Shown here: positions 1 through 9,767 of the stretch, in pieces
Numbering within the stretch: position 1 is the first letter of the stretch
Layout of the letters: every line of letters starts with the position of its first letter
NCBI GenBank assembly: GCA_030220185.1
Contig: JASPKZ010007797.1
Span: 4,578,501 to 4,642,500, forward strand
Source: Diploptera punctata
Taxonomy: Eukaryota > Arthropoda > Insecta > Blattodea > Blaberidae
Length of the DNA: 64,000 bases
Direction: 5' to 3'
The notes under the pieces: generated by a model
What the model was told of the DNA's origin: nothing
Database searches by the model: none
What the model saw: only the letters and a program-made list of their open reading frames with translations
Program-made: the position numbers and the translations under genes

Positions 1-30
1 GTAAAATTGTTAATTGACCATGAGACAGAC

Positions 31-320
31 ATGCCTCATGGCTAGTGGTCAACGTTTCTGACAACTGTTCATGAGGTCCTGGATGTGATTCCTGGTCAAA
101 CCATAAGAATTTTTCTTAAAGGAAATAATTCCTATGGATGCCATAGGTTAAGAACTCTCGTGGCACTTCATTATCATTTATCATTCATCATATTACTGGG
201 GTAACGTAACTCTGCCTTCTAGGCTCCCCAACTTCAGAAGTGGGTTACAATTAAGCCAATGCCAGGAGAGAACACCAGAAATGTCGAAATGACAACCTGG
301 GACATTGAATAAAAAAAAAG
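31..320 (+). mobile_element. SINE-4, tRNA-derived short retroelement
   Basis: This copy matches those at 39876-40232, 12235-12440, 28085-28270 and (minus) 10515-10683. The head has a tRNA-like A-box region (GGCTAGTGGTC) and, in the better copy at 39.9 kb, a B box GGTTCGATTCC, so it derives from a tRNA. The body ends in GACATTGAATAAAAAAAAAG, an A-rich tail typical of a retroposed element. The B box is damaged here. It lies in the intron after Cul5 exon 3. Confidence 0.7.
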
Positions 321-400
321 ATTATTTGACCAATGTAAATGCAGTCTTATATCTGCTTTGTTTACATTACAACTGGAACTTAGCTTGCAGGAGGTAGAGT
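320..400. repeat. Interspersed repeat of unknown class
   Basis: The sequence around GTTTACATTACAACTGGAAC recurs at about 40370-40430 (plus) and 62940-63000 (minus), and a related piece occurs near 35550 and 39290. It has no reading frame that I recognise. It is probably the end of a mobile element. Confidence 0.4.
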
Positions 401-442
401 TAAAAACTCTCGGACAACAAAATCTTTGCATAAAAGTATTAC

Positions 443-622
443 CTTTCTAACTATACTTTCATCATTTTGTGTTTTCTTAGCAACTGTAGCTGTCTTGCCC
501 TGAAGTGAAGTTTCAAGCTGCCTGAACGGCGTCGGTAAATAATTACATTGTGTGAAGAACTTTCTCCATTCAGCGATGTAAGCCTTGAGCAGCGCCTGGT
601 CTTCCTGGTGAGACAGCACTCT
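443..622 (-). CDS. Cul5: Cullin-5, coding exon 3
   Basis: This exon encodes 60 residues beginning RVLSHQEDQALLKAYIAEW and ending NDESIVRK. It matches the second block of the N-terminal cullin repeat of cullin-5 (animal Cul5 has RVLSHQDDTALLKAYIVEW at this place). The minus-strand acceptor TTTTCAG ends at 623 and the donor GTAATA starts at 442. The exon is exactly 180 nt and begins in phase 0, which joins cleanly to exon 2 (ending CAG). Cul5 is the scaffold of a cullin-RING E3 ubiquitin ligase that binds Elongin B/C and SOCS-box substrate receptors through this N-terminal region. The remaining exons, including the cullin homology domain and the neddylation site, lie left of the window. The stretch TATVAKKTQ replaces a shorter or different loop in vertebrates, a variable position. 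Confidence 0.96.
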
Positions 623-1262
623 CTGAAAACATACAGTGTGTGCAGTGTTAACAAGTCGGTATGGGGAAGCCAATCTCTCCCATATGTACAGTATGTGATA
701 AACTGGGGATCAAAGGGGTAGTATGTGGCCTTGAGGGGGCACATCTTGCTGATGGATGTGTACCACTTAAAAACTCAAGAAATGTCATTTAATCCTACAA
801 AGTCCTACAACAGGAGCTAAAACAGAAAACATATCTCAAAAGAAGAATATAAAAATCTTCATTCTTTATTACATGTTTTCAGCTGTAGCTGATGACATGA
901 TTCCATTGCACAGTTACACTACTTGAAGATGACTCCATACCATGTGTTATTGCAATGGGGCTACAATGGTGTATTTGCAGCTTATGTGGGCATTTCTTAA
1001 AATTTTGGTAACAACTTAAATCCTCTCATCCCATCAAGGTGAGTGCCCACGATGTTGCTATGAGTAGTTTTTAAAGAAAATATAGATATACAGAAGAGAA
1101 AGTTGGAAAAAGATCTCTTAGGCCTCGAATACTCTAATACCATCGGAGTTGAAGAAAACAAGAGTTAGCCAAGAGAGGCTAAATAGGAAAGATGATAAGG
1201 AAGGGAGACTGATACTGAAAAGAAATGAATCAGTTTCAGTCAAATAACTCATCAAACTGACA

Positions 1263-1605
1263 TACTCTATGGCGCGACAGGCCTAGAAGGCCCTTGGCTT
1301 ACCAGCCAAATGCTGGCCTCACATCTACATGTGTTAATCACAGACATAGACGATCATCCTGCCAGTATAGGGGTGACATGTGGTCAGCATGTCAGGTCCC
1401 CCAGCCATTATAGCTGGTTTTCTCAACCTGGAGTCGCTACTTATTGTAGCTACCCAAATTCCTCACGATGCTGGATGGGCACCAGTTCCATACTGGCAGA
1501 AATCCCATGAGAAAATTTCTTCCCCCATGGAGACTCGAACCAGTGCAAGTCCAATAGCTCTGCGCCAAGGCTTCTTGCCTTGACCACTCGGCTATGGTGC
1601 GGGAC
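1263..1605 (-). mobile_element. SINE-1, tRNA-derived, with target duplication
   Basis: Read on the minus strand, it starts with a tRNA-like head: an A box inside ATAGCCGAGTGGTCAAGGC and a B box GGTTCGAGTCT, resembling a class II (Leu/Ser-type) tRNA. A shared body follows, ending GGCCTGTCGCGCCAT. A 13-bp target duplication CATCAAACTGACA flanks it (1250-1262 and 1606-1618). Other copies are at 16834-17185, 27496-27831, 33138-33475 and 55265-55575. The duplication and family identity make this call firm. Confidence 0.9.
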
Positions 1606-2221
1606 CATCAAACTGACAGAGAAAGAAAAAACCCTAAGATCTCGAGTGCTCTAATATCATTAAGGTCAGAAGAAAACAAGAGTTTAGCCAAGGGAGGCTA
1701 GATAGGAATGTTGGAAGAGAGAATTGAAATAGAAATAGGAAGAAATATCATTTTGGTTGAATACCACATTAAACATATTAATTCCATAGTTACCAAAACA
1801 GTCATAAACATAATGATTTAATAAAATAAAAAAACATAAAATTATTTCTTTCTTCTAAATTGATCACTAATATTTCCATCAAACACGAAACAGGCCACAA
1901 AAACATTAATTTGCTATTTATAAAATCTTGTGTAAAATATGATAGATTTTATACACTTGCTAAGGTAAACAAATTTTAAACTTGTAAATTTGTAAATAAT
2001 CTATAAAACATATATTATTATGTAAATAATCTATAAACTTTTCACTAGAATTTACATATTGTATAAATATCTACTAAATCCTATAAAATATGGAGCAATT
2101 AGCAACTCTTACATTTTCAAAATAACAAATACAAAGACACAGCGAAATATGCTGATACAATAAAACACCTCCCTAGAAGAACAGCAGTAGCTCTTTTCAG
2201 ATTAGAAATGGGCCATTACTG

Positions 2222-2505
2222 TCTGGATGACCACCTTAATAGAATGGGGATTGTCCCTAGAACTATGAGGGTTCGAGTCCTGGTGGGGTCAGGATGTTTA
2301 AACTGACCCAAACCTTCTGGTGGCACCATGGCCCTGGGGTTGACTCAACCTCTAACTTAAATGAGTACCAGATGCTTGTTCTGAGAGTAAAGGCGGCTGT
2401 CATGCAGGGCTGATTACCCGGCTGACATAAAGTGCCGATTGTCTAGAAAAAGTGGAAGCCTTAACCTCCTACTAACCCAAGGGTTTCATATGGCCTGTAG
2501 AGGTA
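2222..2505 (+). mobile_element. SINE-5, tRNA-derived
   Basis: The B-box-like GGGTTCGAGTCC and the body (AGAACAAGCATCTGG region in reverse) match copies at 8261-8566 and 58155-58440 on the minus strand and a fragment at 37915-37995. The tRNA-like head is on the left, so the element reads on the plus strand. Confidence 0.7.
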
Positions 2506-2879
2506 TCACTTTATTTTTTTTTACCCTAGAACTATGGGATGCTCCTCATGTGGAGAAAATGTTCTCCTAAGCAAGGAACACTTGCTATACTGGAGGCGAC
2601 TAGACCCTGAGAAAAAGGACAGGAAAGACATTGCAGGATTTTATTGGGAAGCAAGAGGACTAATGGTGTAAACCATGGGGCATCCAAACTATGGCCCGCG
2701 GGCCAGATATTGCCCTCTATCACTTTATACCCGGCCCCAATAGACCTGTAGCTTCCTAATAAATTAAAATATGCTAACAGTAAGGGTAGGCCTATAATAT
2801 TAATTTATCTATAATGGAACAAGAACTTGTGAAATAAGTTATAACGACTTAACAAGAAAAGTAGCAAATCAACACACCC

Positions 2880-2913
<34 letters not shown>

Positions 2914-2964
2914 TAAAATTCATCGGAGAACATATTGTTTAAACAACTCACCTCATAGGATTCA

Positions 2965-3020
2965 TGCTTCCATGATATCGCGATTTCAAACATAGTCATG
3001 TTCATCGTCAGCCATAACTC
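2965..3020 (-). ncRNA. Hammerhead-type ribozyme, PLE family A
   Basis: On the minus strand the core CUGACGA (3011-3005) is followed by a stem II (AACAU paired with AUGUU) and the invariant GAAA. Then come the minimal stem III AUCGCGAU, the cleavage site U-A, and UCAU that can pair with AUGG just before the core (stem I). The catalytic core residues match the hammerhead consensus. Activity is not shown. Stem II is preceded by unpaired bases, which may weaken it. Confidence 0.65.
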
Positions 3021-3522
3021 CAACTGACGAAATTCTTCGGCCGTCAACTATTCTATTGTCGCCATCTTCAGTGCTGCCATCTATGGTTGAATTTATGAAC
3101 TTCGAAATCAATGTAATTTCGTTAGGGATATCAAAATTCATTGGTCTATTTTTGTTTTTCTGAATGTATATTTTTTCCCAAACTGTCAATTCCAAAGGTT
3201 TCTCTACTTGTTTTAAAAGTTTAGCTTCTCTTCCAATTTTATGATGTTCTAATAAAATATCTGCAGCAATTGCAGATTTTTCAATTTCACAATTTTTAAT
3301 ATTTCTGAAATGTTCTTTTGTCCGAATTTCCAAATTCCTTTTTGTTTTTCCTATATAAACTTTATTGCAATCTTCACAATTTATTTGATAAATTCCAGAT
3401 TTCTTACTGTCTGGAACATTGACTTTTTTATTGGTACTTAGAAGATTACCCAGACTAAATTTATTTATTGGTGCCAAAGAAATGTTATATTTGTCAAAAT
3501 TTTTTTGAAATTTCCTATGCAT
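2986..3522 (-). pseudogene. PLE GIY-YIG endonuclease fragment
   Basis: This 178-residue frame is the C-terminal part of a Penelope-like polyprotein. GIYQINCEDCNKVYIGK (about residues 43-59) is the GIY-YIG nuclease signature with the PLE cysteine pair, followed by the RTKEHFRNI helix with the catalytic arginine. The C-terminus ADDEHDYV overlaps the ribozyme core, and the stop codon lies in its GAAA. The reverse transcriptase half is missing, so it cannot be autonomous. Confidence 0.85.
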
Positions 3523-3634
3523 TTCAGGATGGTAAGTAATTTTCTTGCATTTAAAAAAAAAAATACAAGAAAATTACTTACCATCCTGAAATGCATAGGA
3601 AGTTTCAAAAATTTTTGACAAATACAACATTTCT

Positions 3635-4127
3635 TTGGCACCAATAAATAAATTTAGTCTGGGTAATCTTCTAAGTACCAATAAAAAAGTCAATGTTCCA
3701 GACAGTAAGAAATCTGGAATTTACCAAATAAATTGTGAAGATTGCAATAAAGTTTATATAGGAAAAAACAAAAAGGAATTTGGAAATTCGGACAAAAGAA
3801 CATTTCAGAAATATTAAAAATTGTGAAATTGAAAAATTTGCAATTGCTACACATAGTTTATTAGAACATCATAAAATTGGAAGAGAAGCTAAACTTTTAA
3901 AACAAGTAGAGAAACCTTTGGAACTGACAGTTTGGGAAAAAATATACATTCAGAAAAATAAAAATAGATCAATGAATTTTGATATCCCTAACGAAATTAC
4001 ATTGATTTCGAAGTTCATAAATTCAACCATAGATGGCAGCACTGAAGATGGCAACAATAGAATAGTTGACAGCCGAAGAATTTCGTCAGTCGGAGTTATG
4101 GCTGACAATGAACATGACTATGTTTGA
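3635..4127 (+). pseudogene. PLE GIY-YIG endonuclease fragment, frameshifted
   Basis: This is the right arm of the palindrome and carries the same protein as 2986-3522. The frame breaks near 3765-3790, just after the YIG motif: residues up to YIGKN lie in one frame, and EIRTKEHFRNI onward lies in another. Its end reads ADNEHDYV. A single base change relative to the left arm also turns the ribozyme core CUGACGA into CUGACAA (4102-4108). Confidence 0.85.
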
Positions 4128-4147
4128 AATCGCGATATCATGGAAGC
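4093..4147 (+). ncRNA. Degenerate hammerhead ribozyme, PLE family A
   Basis: It has the same fold as at 2965-3020, but core position G8 is A (CUGACAA), so the C3-G8 tertiary pair is lost. It is probably inactive. Confidence 0.5.
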
Positions 4148-4469
4148 ATGAATCCTATGAGGTGAGTGTTTAAACAATATGTTCTCCGATGAATTTTAAT
4201 GATTATACCTCATAATGTTTACTTCCCAACATTAATTAAATAAAAATAATAATAATAATAATAATAATAATCCAGAACAGCTATAATAGAGCCTATGGCT
4301 CGTGCCACCTTGATGTTTCTTCCATTTGGCCCACGATACAAATAAGTTTGGGCAGCCCTGGTGTAAACCAAACTCCAGCTGTTTGAAAACAACAACAATA
4401 GTCCTACACATGCATGTCCATGTCATGATCCCAGGAGTCATGTGAGGGCAAACAGCGAGTCCTTGACGC

Positions 4470-4880
4470 TATACTTAAGAACTATCAGCTAGGAGAGAAA
4501 ACTACAACAGAAAATCATCGTCCTTCAGGATCGCTGGATGGTTGGGCAAGGGTTGACTACCTTACTATGTAAAATAATTTTGCTAGGAAACCTAAAGAAC
4601 CAAATAAAACTAGACAGATTAATTGTTGGCAACTTAGCAAGAAGAAGGTAAATGATTTATGGACTGGCACATGGAACATCCTAACACTATACAGACCACA
4701 AGCACTAAAAATGCTGATCAACTGAGACTTCGTTGGATGCATGGAATTTTGTAGGATCTGAGGAAGCTGAGAATCGAAGGATGGTGGCTGGAGAAGGAGA
4801 AGGTTGGAAGAGGGTTCTGAGGGAAGCCGAGGTTTGAATCTGGCTATAGTGCTACTGCTGATGATGATATGATAAACTAG
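4470..4880 (+). pseudogene. Internally deleted LINE remnant
   Basis: GTWNILTLYRPQALK resembles the start of a LINE endonuclease domain (the TWN-RTLY motif). It is followed within about 20 residues by LRKLRIEGWWLEKEKVGRGF, which looks like the extreme C-terminal tail of a LINE protein, and then a GAT-repeat 3' end. The reverse transcriptase is absent. Part of it (4700-4780) recurs inverted inside the next PLE palindrome (5155-5220). Confidence 0.45.
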
Positions 4881-4987
4881 TCAAGTTGATGTTTAAATTA
4901 ATATTGGGAAGTAAACATTATGAGGTTATATCATTAATAATGAGTGGAGAACATTTTTATCAACTCACCTCATACATTTTCAAATTT

Positions 4988-5040
4988 CTTTGATACCGAC
5001 AGTTTCAGACAATATCATGTCCCTCTTCAGTCATGGCTTC
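4988..5040 (-). ncRNA. Hammerhead-type ribozyme, PLE family B
   Basis: The minus-strand core is CUGAAGA (5030-5024). Stem II is GACA/UGUC, followed by GAAA, a short stem III closing on GUC, and UA before UCA, which pairs with UGA just upstream of the core. The core fits the consensus. Confidence 0.6.
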
Positions 5041-5365
5041 CACTGATGAAATTCCGTGATTGTTGATTTCTTTAGTGACATCACCTCTTGTGCTGCCATC
5101 TTTCGATGGGATTATAAACTTTGTAATTAAAATTTTATCCACCAAAATATCAAAATTCTCAGCTTCCTCAGATCCTACAAAATTCCATCCATCCAACGAA
5201 GTCTCAGTTGATCAGCATTTTTAGTGCTGAATAAATATTGATCTATGAATTTCGAAATTCCGGTGGATAAAAATTTAATTACAAAGTTTATAATCCCAAC
5301 AAAAGATGGCAGCACAAGAGGTGATGTCACTAAAGAAATCAACAATCACGGAATTTCGTCAGTGG

Positions 5366-5470
5366 AAGCCATGACTGAAGAGGGACATGATATTGTCTGA
5401 AATCCGTGGAAGCCATGACTGAAGAGGGACATGATATTGTCTGAAACCGTCGGTATCAAAGAAATTTGAA
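5366..5470 (+). ncRNA. Hammerhead-type ribozyme, PLE family B, core duplicated
   Basis: A 44-bp segment holding the core CUGAAGA, stem II and GAAA occurs twice in tandem (cores at 5375-5381 and 5419-5425). Only the second copy continues into a proper stem III (ACC GUC GGU) and the UA cleavage site at 5454-5455. The first copy runs directly into the second and should be inactive. Confidence 0.6.
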
Positions 5471-5564
5471 AATGTATGAGGTGAGTTGATAAAAATATGT
5501 TCTCCACTCACTATTAGTCAAGTTGATACCCATACATCCCCAAGGATGCTCCATAGCAGGAGGT

Positions 5565-5660
5565 ACTTCTACATCTACAATAGCATAACAGCCCAATGTT
5601 GTTGGGCCTTAGCCTCTCCTTTGTTAGGAGTTACTAGGCCAAGTTAATTTAGTTATGATT
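5565..5660 (-). mobile_element. SINE-2 3' part, split by a LINE insertion
   Basis: It matches the end of the SINE-2 copy at 23830-24232 in reverse (AGGAGTTACTAGGCCAAGTT). The element resumes at 6441-6660, with a LINE fragment inserted between. Confidence 0.65.
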
Positions 5661-5674
5661 ATTTCCCAAAATAT

Positions 5675-6426
5675 ATGGTGAACTAAAAACCATAGAAGTA
5701 GCACTCTAGAACCTCCTATTCCCAACGAAAATGTTCACAAAAGCTGTTACTCTGGCAGACTCGAAGGCCGCTACAAACAATAATCTCCAACCAAACACCA
5801 GAAAATGAAACCATCCTAGAATGCCATAAACTTCCAAAATACCTAAAAAACAAGAACAAATTAATACCCTTCCAGTCGATACCCTCACACATTGGAATAG
5901 GTGTCAATGTAATAGCTGATGGACTTGCCAAAAAGAGTACCAAAATACAGATAACAAGCCACCCCAAATCAAACCTCCACAGAAAGATCAAAGAAATCAA
6001 GAAAGCATTCCAATTGGAAAACCTGAAAGAAAATATTGCAACAGCCAGAGGGAAATCATGGAAAAAAATGTATGAACTGTACACAGAAGTAAAACAAAGG
6101 CTGCAAGGAAGCAGTAGCGAAATTCAGACTGATGTCGGGACACGACTGCCTGGCTCACCATCTCCACAGGATACAAAGACAGATGTGTCATAAGCAAAGA
6201 CCCGGACATGATCATGAACAAACACCACCTCCTAGTCTGTCCAGCTTTAAATCCAACTGCACAACACTCTAAGGACCGTGTTCGCTTGTACTGTGAAGGC
6301 AGAGAGAAAAAGACTTGAGCGTCAAATCTCACTATTAGAAAATAAACAAAACAAACCCCAAACTGAACCAACAATAATTTGAGGTGTTCCATTCTTTAAA
6401 AATAAGCTAACTTAAACAAAACAAAC
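5675..6426 (+). mobile_element. LINE 3' fragment with RNase H-like remnant and target duplication
   Basis: The plus strand encodes, with frame breaks, IPSHIGIGVNVIADGLAKKS, which matches the ribonuclease H tail of Jockey-like LINEs (the PSH-GI-GNE-AD-LAK motif). A degenerate SGHDCLAHHLHRI tail follows. It ends in AAACAAAACAAAC. A 14-bp target duplication ATTTCCCAAAATAT flanks it (5661-5674 and 6427-6440), so this is a 5'-truncated insertion into SINE-2. Confidence 0.75.
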
Positions 6427-6440
6427 ATTTCCCAAAATAT

Positions 6441-6660
6441 GTCATGAATGGTATGTGGTCAACATACCAACCCATTGAGACATCTAGCAGGCAACTGAAG
6501 AAGGTTGGTAAATTTTGCTTAGAGGCCTCTTTATTCAGGTTTAAGGATCTTTTATAAGCCTGAACATTTTCAGGCTCAAAAACCATGGCTTAAAGTCCTT
6601 CCTGGAGGACTTGCTCCTTGGATTTTTCATCCTAAAAAGAAGGAGATACTTAACCAAGCT
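6441..6660 (-). mobile_element. SINE-2, remainder
   Basis: This is the 5' side of the SINE-2 copy split by the LINE at 5675-6426. Reversed, it reads through the shared body (AAGATTTTCAGGCT-like region and AAATCC-AAGGAGCAAG). The tRNA-like head is lost. Confidence 0.6.
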
Positions 6661-6679
6661 AATTTGGTTATTTTCTCTA

Positions 6680-7160
6680 CAGATGTCAACAAGTAATATG
6701 TGGTTAGTCCATCACTTGAGTATTGTCAAAGAAATGCAGCCCACTGCATGCTAGATCACAAGACTCTTCTTTACTTTTGCCACCACAGCACAGCCAGGAC
6801 ATGTACTCTGAATCTTACACAATATCTATGACTAAAGTATAGAACTCACATTCCAGTCATATCAGGGACTGTCAATCACTATCATTATTTAAATCCAAAT
6901 TAATTGATATCTTAAGTTTGATACAATGAAAACATTAACTGCATAACAACCATATTCAGCATTTTGTAAATAATCATCTAGGAAGCTATACTTATTTTAT
7001 TTTATTATATTCCATGCTTTGATAGCGGTAGCTAGTATTAGATCACATCACCATTGTCTTTTGTTTAGTCTACATTTTAATAATATTTTACTATTCGCTG
7101 GTTGACTGGAAGAGAAGGCCTTAATGGCCTTAACTCTGCCAGCTAATAAAAGCATTATTG
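6680..7160 (+). pseudogene. LINE C-terminal remnant and 3' end
   Basis: A broken plus-strand frame contains IRDCQSLSLFKSKLIDIL, a typical last segment of LINE-type reverse transcriptase proteins, followed by a 3' untranslated stretch. No catalytic domain remains. Confidence 0.45.
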
Positions 7161-7580
7161 GGGATAGTCCACTTTAACTTACCTGATATATTTTCAAAGT
7201 CCTATAGAACAACAGTGTCCATGTGCTAGAGTTTATAGAGCCAGCAATAACCCACCATTTGAACCACATACTGATTATTATCGTTGTTTCGATTATTATC
7301 TTTTTTTTATGTATTTAGACAAATTTAAAATATAACAAACCTAAAAGCTAACTAACTAACTCACACTTAACCTAACTCAATTACTCTAACCTAGGAGGGA
7401 TCCCATGAAATGCCCTTTTTTTCACTCCTTAATAATCGTAACCATCGATAACCCACTAGTTCCAACTATATAATATACTCTCTGGAAAAAATAAGAAGTC
7501 ACCATCACAATATATGTAATTGAATAAATACTTTAAAAATTCTAAAATTAAGTTATAAAAATTGTTTTAAATATTTAAAA

Positions 7581-7829
7581 ATGTTATTAAATATAATCAG
7601 AGATGAACTACAAATCTATAATATAAACGAGAAAATACACACAAATAAATGCAATTGGTTTGAACATATACAAAGAATGCCAAATAATCGTTTATCAAAA
7701 CAGCTGCTTCATTATAGGCCTCTAGGCCGAAGAAATGTAGGAAGACCAAAACGTCGTTGGAAGGACGACCTGCACCTGCGGCATGTAGTGCACCAGGGAG
7801 CGGATCGGGCCAACAGGCCCATACCTTGA
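7581..7829 (+). pseudogene. LINE C-terminal fragment
   Basis: The frame contains NWFEHIQRMPNNRLSKQLL and GRRNVGRPKRRWKDDL, a tail motif found after the reverse transcriptase in many insect LINEs. It is a fragment with no catalytic domain. Confidence 0.6.
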
Positions 7830-8260
7830 AGATGATGATGATGATTAAATATAGAAGAAGAGTTATAATTCACAACAATAAACTGAAAAACCAAGAGTAA
7901 GTGTTTCTATACTTGAGCTGCTATTCACCAGAATGACTTACCCTTGATTTTTCAGTTTATTGTTGTAAATCATAGCTTTTCTTCTGTATTTACTAATATT
8001 TTTTTAATATTTTAAACTTTTTCAAACAATTTTTATAACATTATTTGACAATTATTTTTAAATACTTTTTTAAATATGCAAATCACAACATTATGACACT
8101 GTTAGACAATATTGTGATGCTGACTGCTATTTTCTCCACAGAGTATATTACTTAGTCTGTGATTTTTCTATCACTGTTTTGGGTTATCGCTGGTTAGAAT
8201 GGCATTAGGAATTCATAAGTAAGTGTATACCCATTTTTAATAAATGTTTGGTAATTTAAA

Positions 8261-8566
8261 AAAAAAAAGTAAAGTGATCCCACAACAGACCCGGAGGCCC
8301 TTGGGGTAGTAGGATGTTAAGGCTCCCACTTTTTCTAGACAATCGGCACTTTATGTCAGCCGGGTTGTCAACCCTGCGTGACGGCCGCCTTTACCCCCAG
8401 AACAAGCATCTGGTACTCATTTAGGTTAGAGGCTGAGTTGACCCCAGGGCCATAGTGCCGCCAGTGGGTTTGGGTCAGTTTAAAAATCCTGACCCCAACG
8501 GGACTTGAACCCTCGACCCTCCGGCTTGTAGCTCAGTGCCTTAACCACTACGCTACGGCATGCCCC
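8261..8566 (-). mobile_element. SINE-5 with target duplication
   Basis: The minus strand starts with a tRNA-like head (CGTAGCGTAGTGGTTAAGGC and a B box GGGTTCAAGTCCC). The 13-bp duplication TTGGTAATTTAAA flanks it at 8248-8260 and 8567-8579. Confidence 0.85.
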
Positions 8567-8839
8567 TTGGTAATTTAAATATTATTAATATATTTCTTTA
8601 ACATAGATTTGGGGATTTATTGCAATGATTGGACATTTAAATTTCATAATGACGTGCTGCCACTAGCATAAGCTGTATAAACTTTAGTCGATATCGATAA
8701 TAATCGATATGTAGGCAAGAATGATAATCGATATGCGGTTCAAATGGTGATTATCGCTGGCTCTATAAACTCTGGCGCATGCACATGGTTGTTCTATAGA
8801 ACTTTCAAAATTTATCAGGTAAGTTAAAGTGATGAATCC

Positions 8840-8872
8840 CCATTATTATTATTATTATTATTATTATTAAAA
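8840..8872 (+). repeat. ATT microsatellite
   Basis: This is a short perfect ATT run at the right border of the inverted-repeat element. From here to 9550 I see no gene; 9110-9240 and 9350-9430 carry diverged copies of a motif that recurs at 14470 and 16500. Confidence 0.8.
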
Positions 8873-9557
8873 GTTAAAGTTTCACATTCTGTTTAATTAT
8901 GGGCTCAACTTATAATATGCTCTATGCTTTTCCATATAACATTCTAATGACACTGTTGCATTAGCCTATTACTGTTCCCATTTTTACTAATATTCCATAA
9001 TATTTTTAAAATTTTGCAAACAATTATTAAAACATTTTTTATAATTATTTAATATTTATTTATGTATTCAAATTGTGATATTTATCTCTCAATGACTTTT
9101 TCTAAATTCTATAGATCGATCGAAGAACGCATGCGTGAATGCTTATGAAACTTGTGGAAGATGACAGGACATATATGTGAAATCTGTGTGATCAACATTC
9201 GCAATTAATTCCAAAACACATTTTATGAGATGAATGTTTACTCCATTAATTTTATTAGATTCCGTTACTGAGCACCGGATTATAGTTCATTAATTAATAT
9301 GTAATTTTGTTGGGTTATGAAGGAGCAAGTTGGTATACATCAATTTCTTATAAGCATGTACAGAAATTAATTGCAAAGATTAGTCATACCAATTTTACAG
9401 ATATATAGTTCCATCTAGTGACAATTCAATAAATGTTTTCACATGTCCATTCCTATTCTGTAGAACTTAGAAAAACTCATTGGTTGCATTAATATACAGA
9501 TTTTCCCAGTCATGGATTAATCATCCCTTACTTCAATATTAATAATAACTTTCATAC

Positions 9558-9767
9558 CTGCTGAGCTTTCTTAATGAAATCCATAATGTCATCTTTCAGA
9601 GCTTCTTTAACCTTTGGTGGGCCTTTCTCATCCCAAAGACAAACTAAGTGTACAGAATAAAAGAGCTCTTGCCACTCCGATTGTGTTACTGGCTCTTGCT
9701 GTAATAATTTAAGGATAATTGGCCTCATTCCAGGCCATTTATCCTCAAACATAGGCTGTCCCTTGTC
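9558..9767 (-). CDS. Cul5: Cullin-5, coding exon 2
   Basis: This exon encodes 70 residues, from DKGQPMFEDKWPGMRPIILK to DDIMDFIKKAQQ. It matches the start of the cullin-5 N-terminal repeat, where vertebrate Cul5 has FEDKWDFMRPIVLKLL and CLWDDKGP. The minus-strand acceptor TTTTTCAG lies just before 9767 and the donor GTATGA just after 9558. The exon is 210 nt, phase 0 on both sides, and joins exon 1 (MAAMLK) and exon 3 (RVLSHQ) without a frame change. This region helps contact Elongin C and the SOCS-box receptor. A downstream ATG within the intron gives a longer apparent frame, but the splice site and family alignment decide the border. Confidence 0.97.

Larger units (their letters stand above)
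2925..4210. mobile_element. Penelope-like element, family A, head-to-head palindrome
   Basis: Two 5'-truncated copies of a PLE 3' half face away from each other. The left arm reads on the minus strand and the right arm on the plus strand, meeting near 3545-3570 around an A-rich loop. Each arm carries the end of a GIY-YIG endonuclease frame and, at its outer edge, a hammerhead-type ribozyme followed by CCTATGAGGTGAG. The arms are nearly identical for about 600 bp. A second palindrome of this family is at 58950-59845. Confidence 0.85.
2674..4360. mobile_element. hAT-like DNA element, interrupted by a PLE palindrome
   Basis: The left terminus CATGGGGCATCCAAACTATG and the inverted right terminus CAGGGCTGCCCAAACTTAT are imperfect terminal inverted repeats of the hAT/Charlie type. 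A perfect 8-bp target duplication GTGTAAAC lies at 2666-2673 and 4361-4368, the length expected for hAT. No transposase is visible, so it is non-autonomous. A Penelope-like palindrome (2925-4210) fills its middle, bordered by AAT microsatellite sequence. Confidence 0.75.
4905..5515. mobile_element. Penelope-like element, family B, palindrome
   Basis: Both ends carry GGGAAGTAAACATTATGAGG-like or AATGTATGAGGTGAGTTG sequences in inverted orientation. Each arm encodes the PLE C-terminal tail (ITKFIIPSKDGSTRGD...AMTEEGHDIV) with the stop in the ribozyme core. Only about 250 bp of PLE remains per arm, and the centre includes a fragment shared with the LINE remnant to the left. Confidence 0.75.
7163..8860. 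repeat. Long inverted-repeat element with CTTACCTGATA ends
   Basis: The left end (ACTTTAACTTACCTGATATA) and the right end (TTTATCAGGTAAGTTAAAGT) are inverted copies. Homology extends inward through a CTATAGAAC motif, TCTATAAACTC and GTTATCGCTGG. The same end recurs at 18690-19040. The interior holds a LINE tail (7581-7829) and a SINE-5 (8261-8566). Class unknown; the layout resembles the PLE palindromes. Confidence 0.55.
623..9557 (-). other. Cul5 intron 2 (8.9 kb)
   Basis: This intron separates exons 2 and 3 of Cul5 and is filled with mobile elements listed separately. In the stretches 640-1110 and 1745-2220 I see AT-rich sequence with no gene, RNA or recognised repeat. The 1120-1260 and 1633-1740 stretches are diverged copies of one another, around the motif TAGCCAAG-GAGGCTA, and flank the SINE at 1263-1605. 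Confidence 0.9.

Noticed and set aside
5706..6392. Three minus-strand hydrophobic frames that look like membrane proteins
   Set aside because: They are antisense to the LINE RNase H fragment read on the plus strand, which explains the region.
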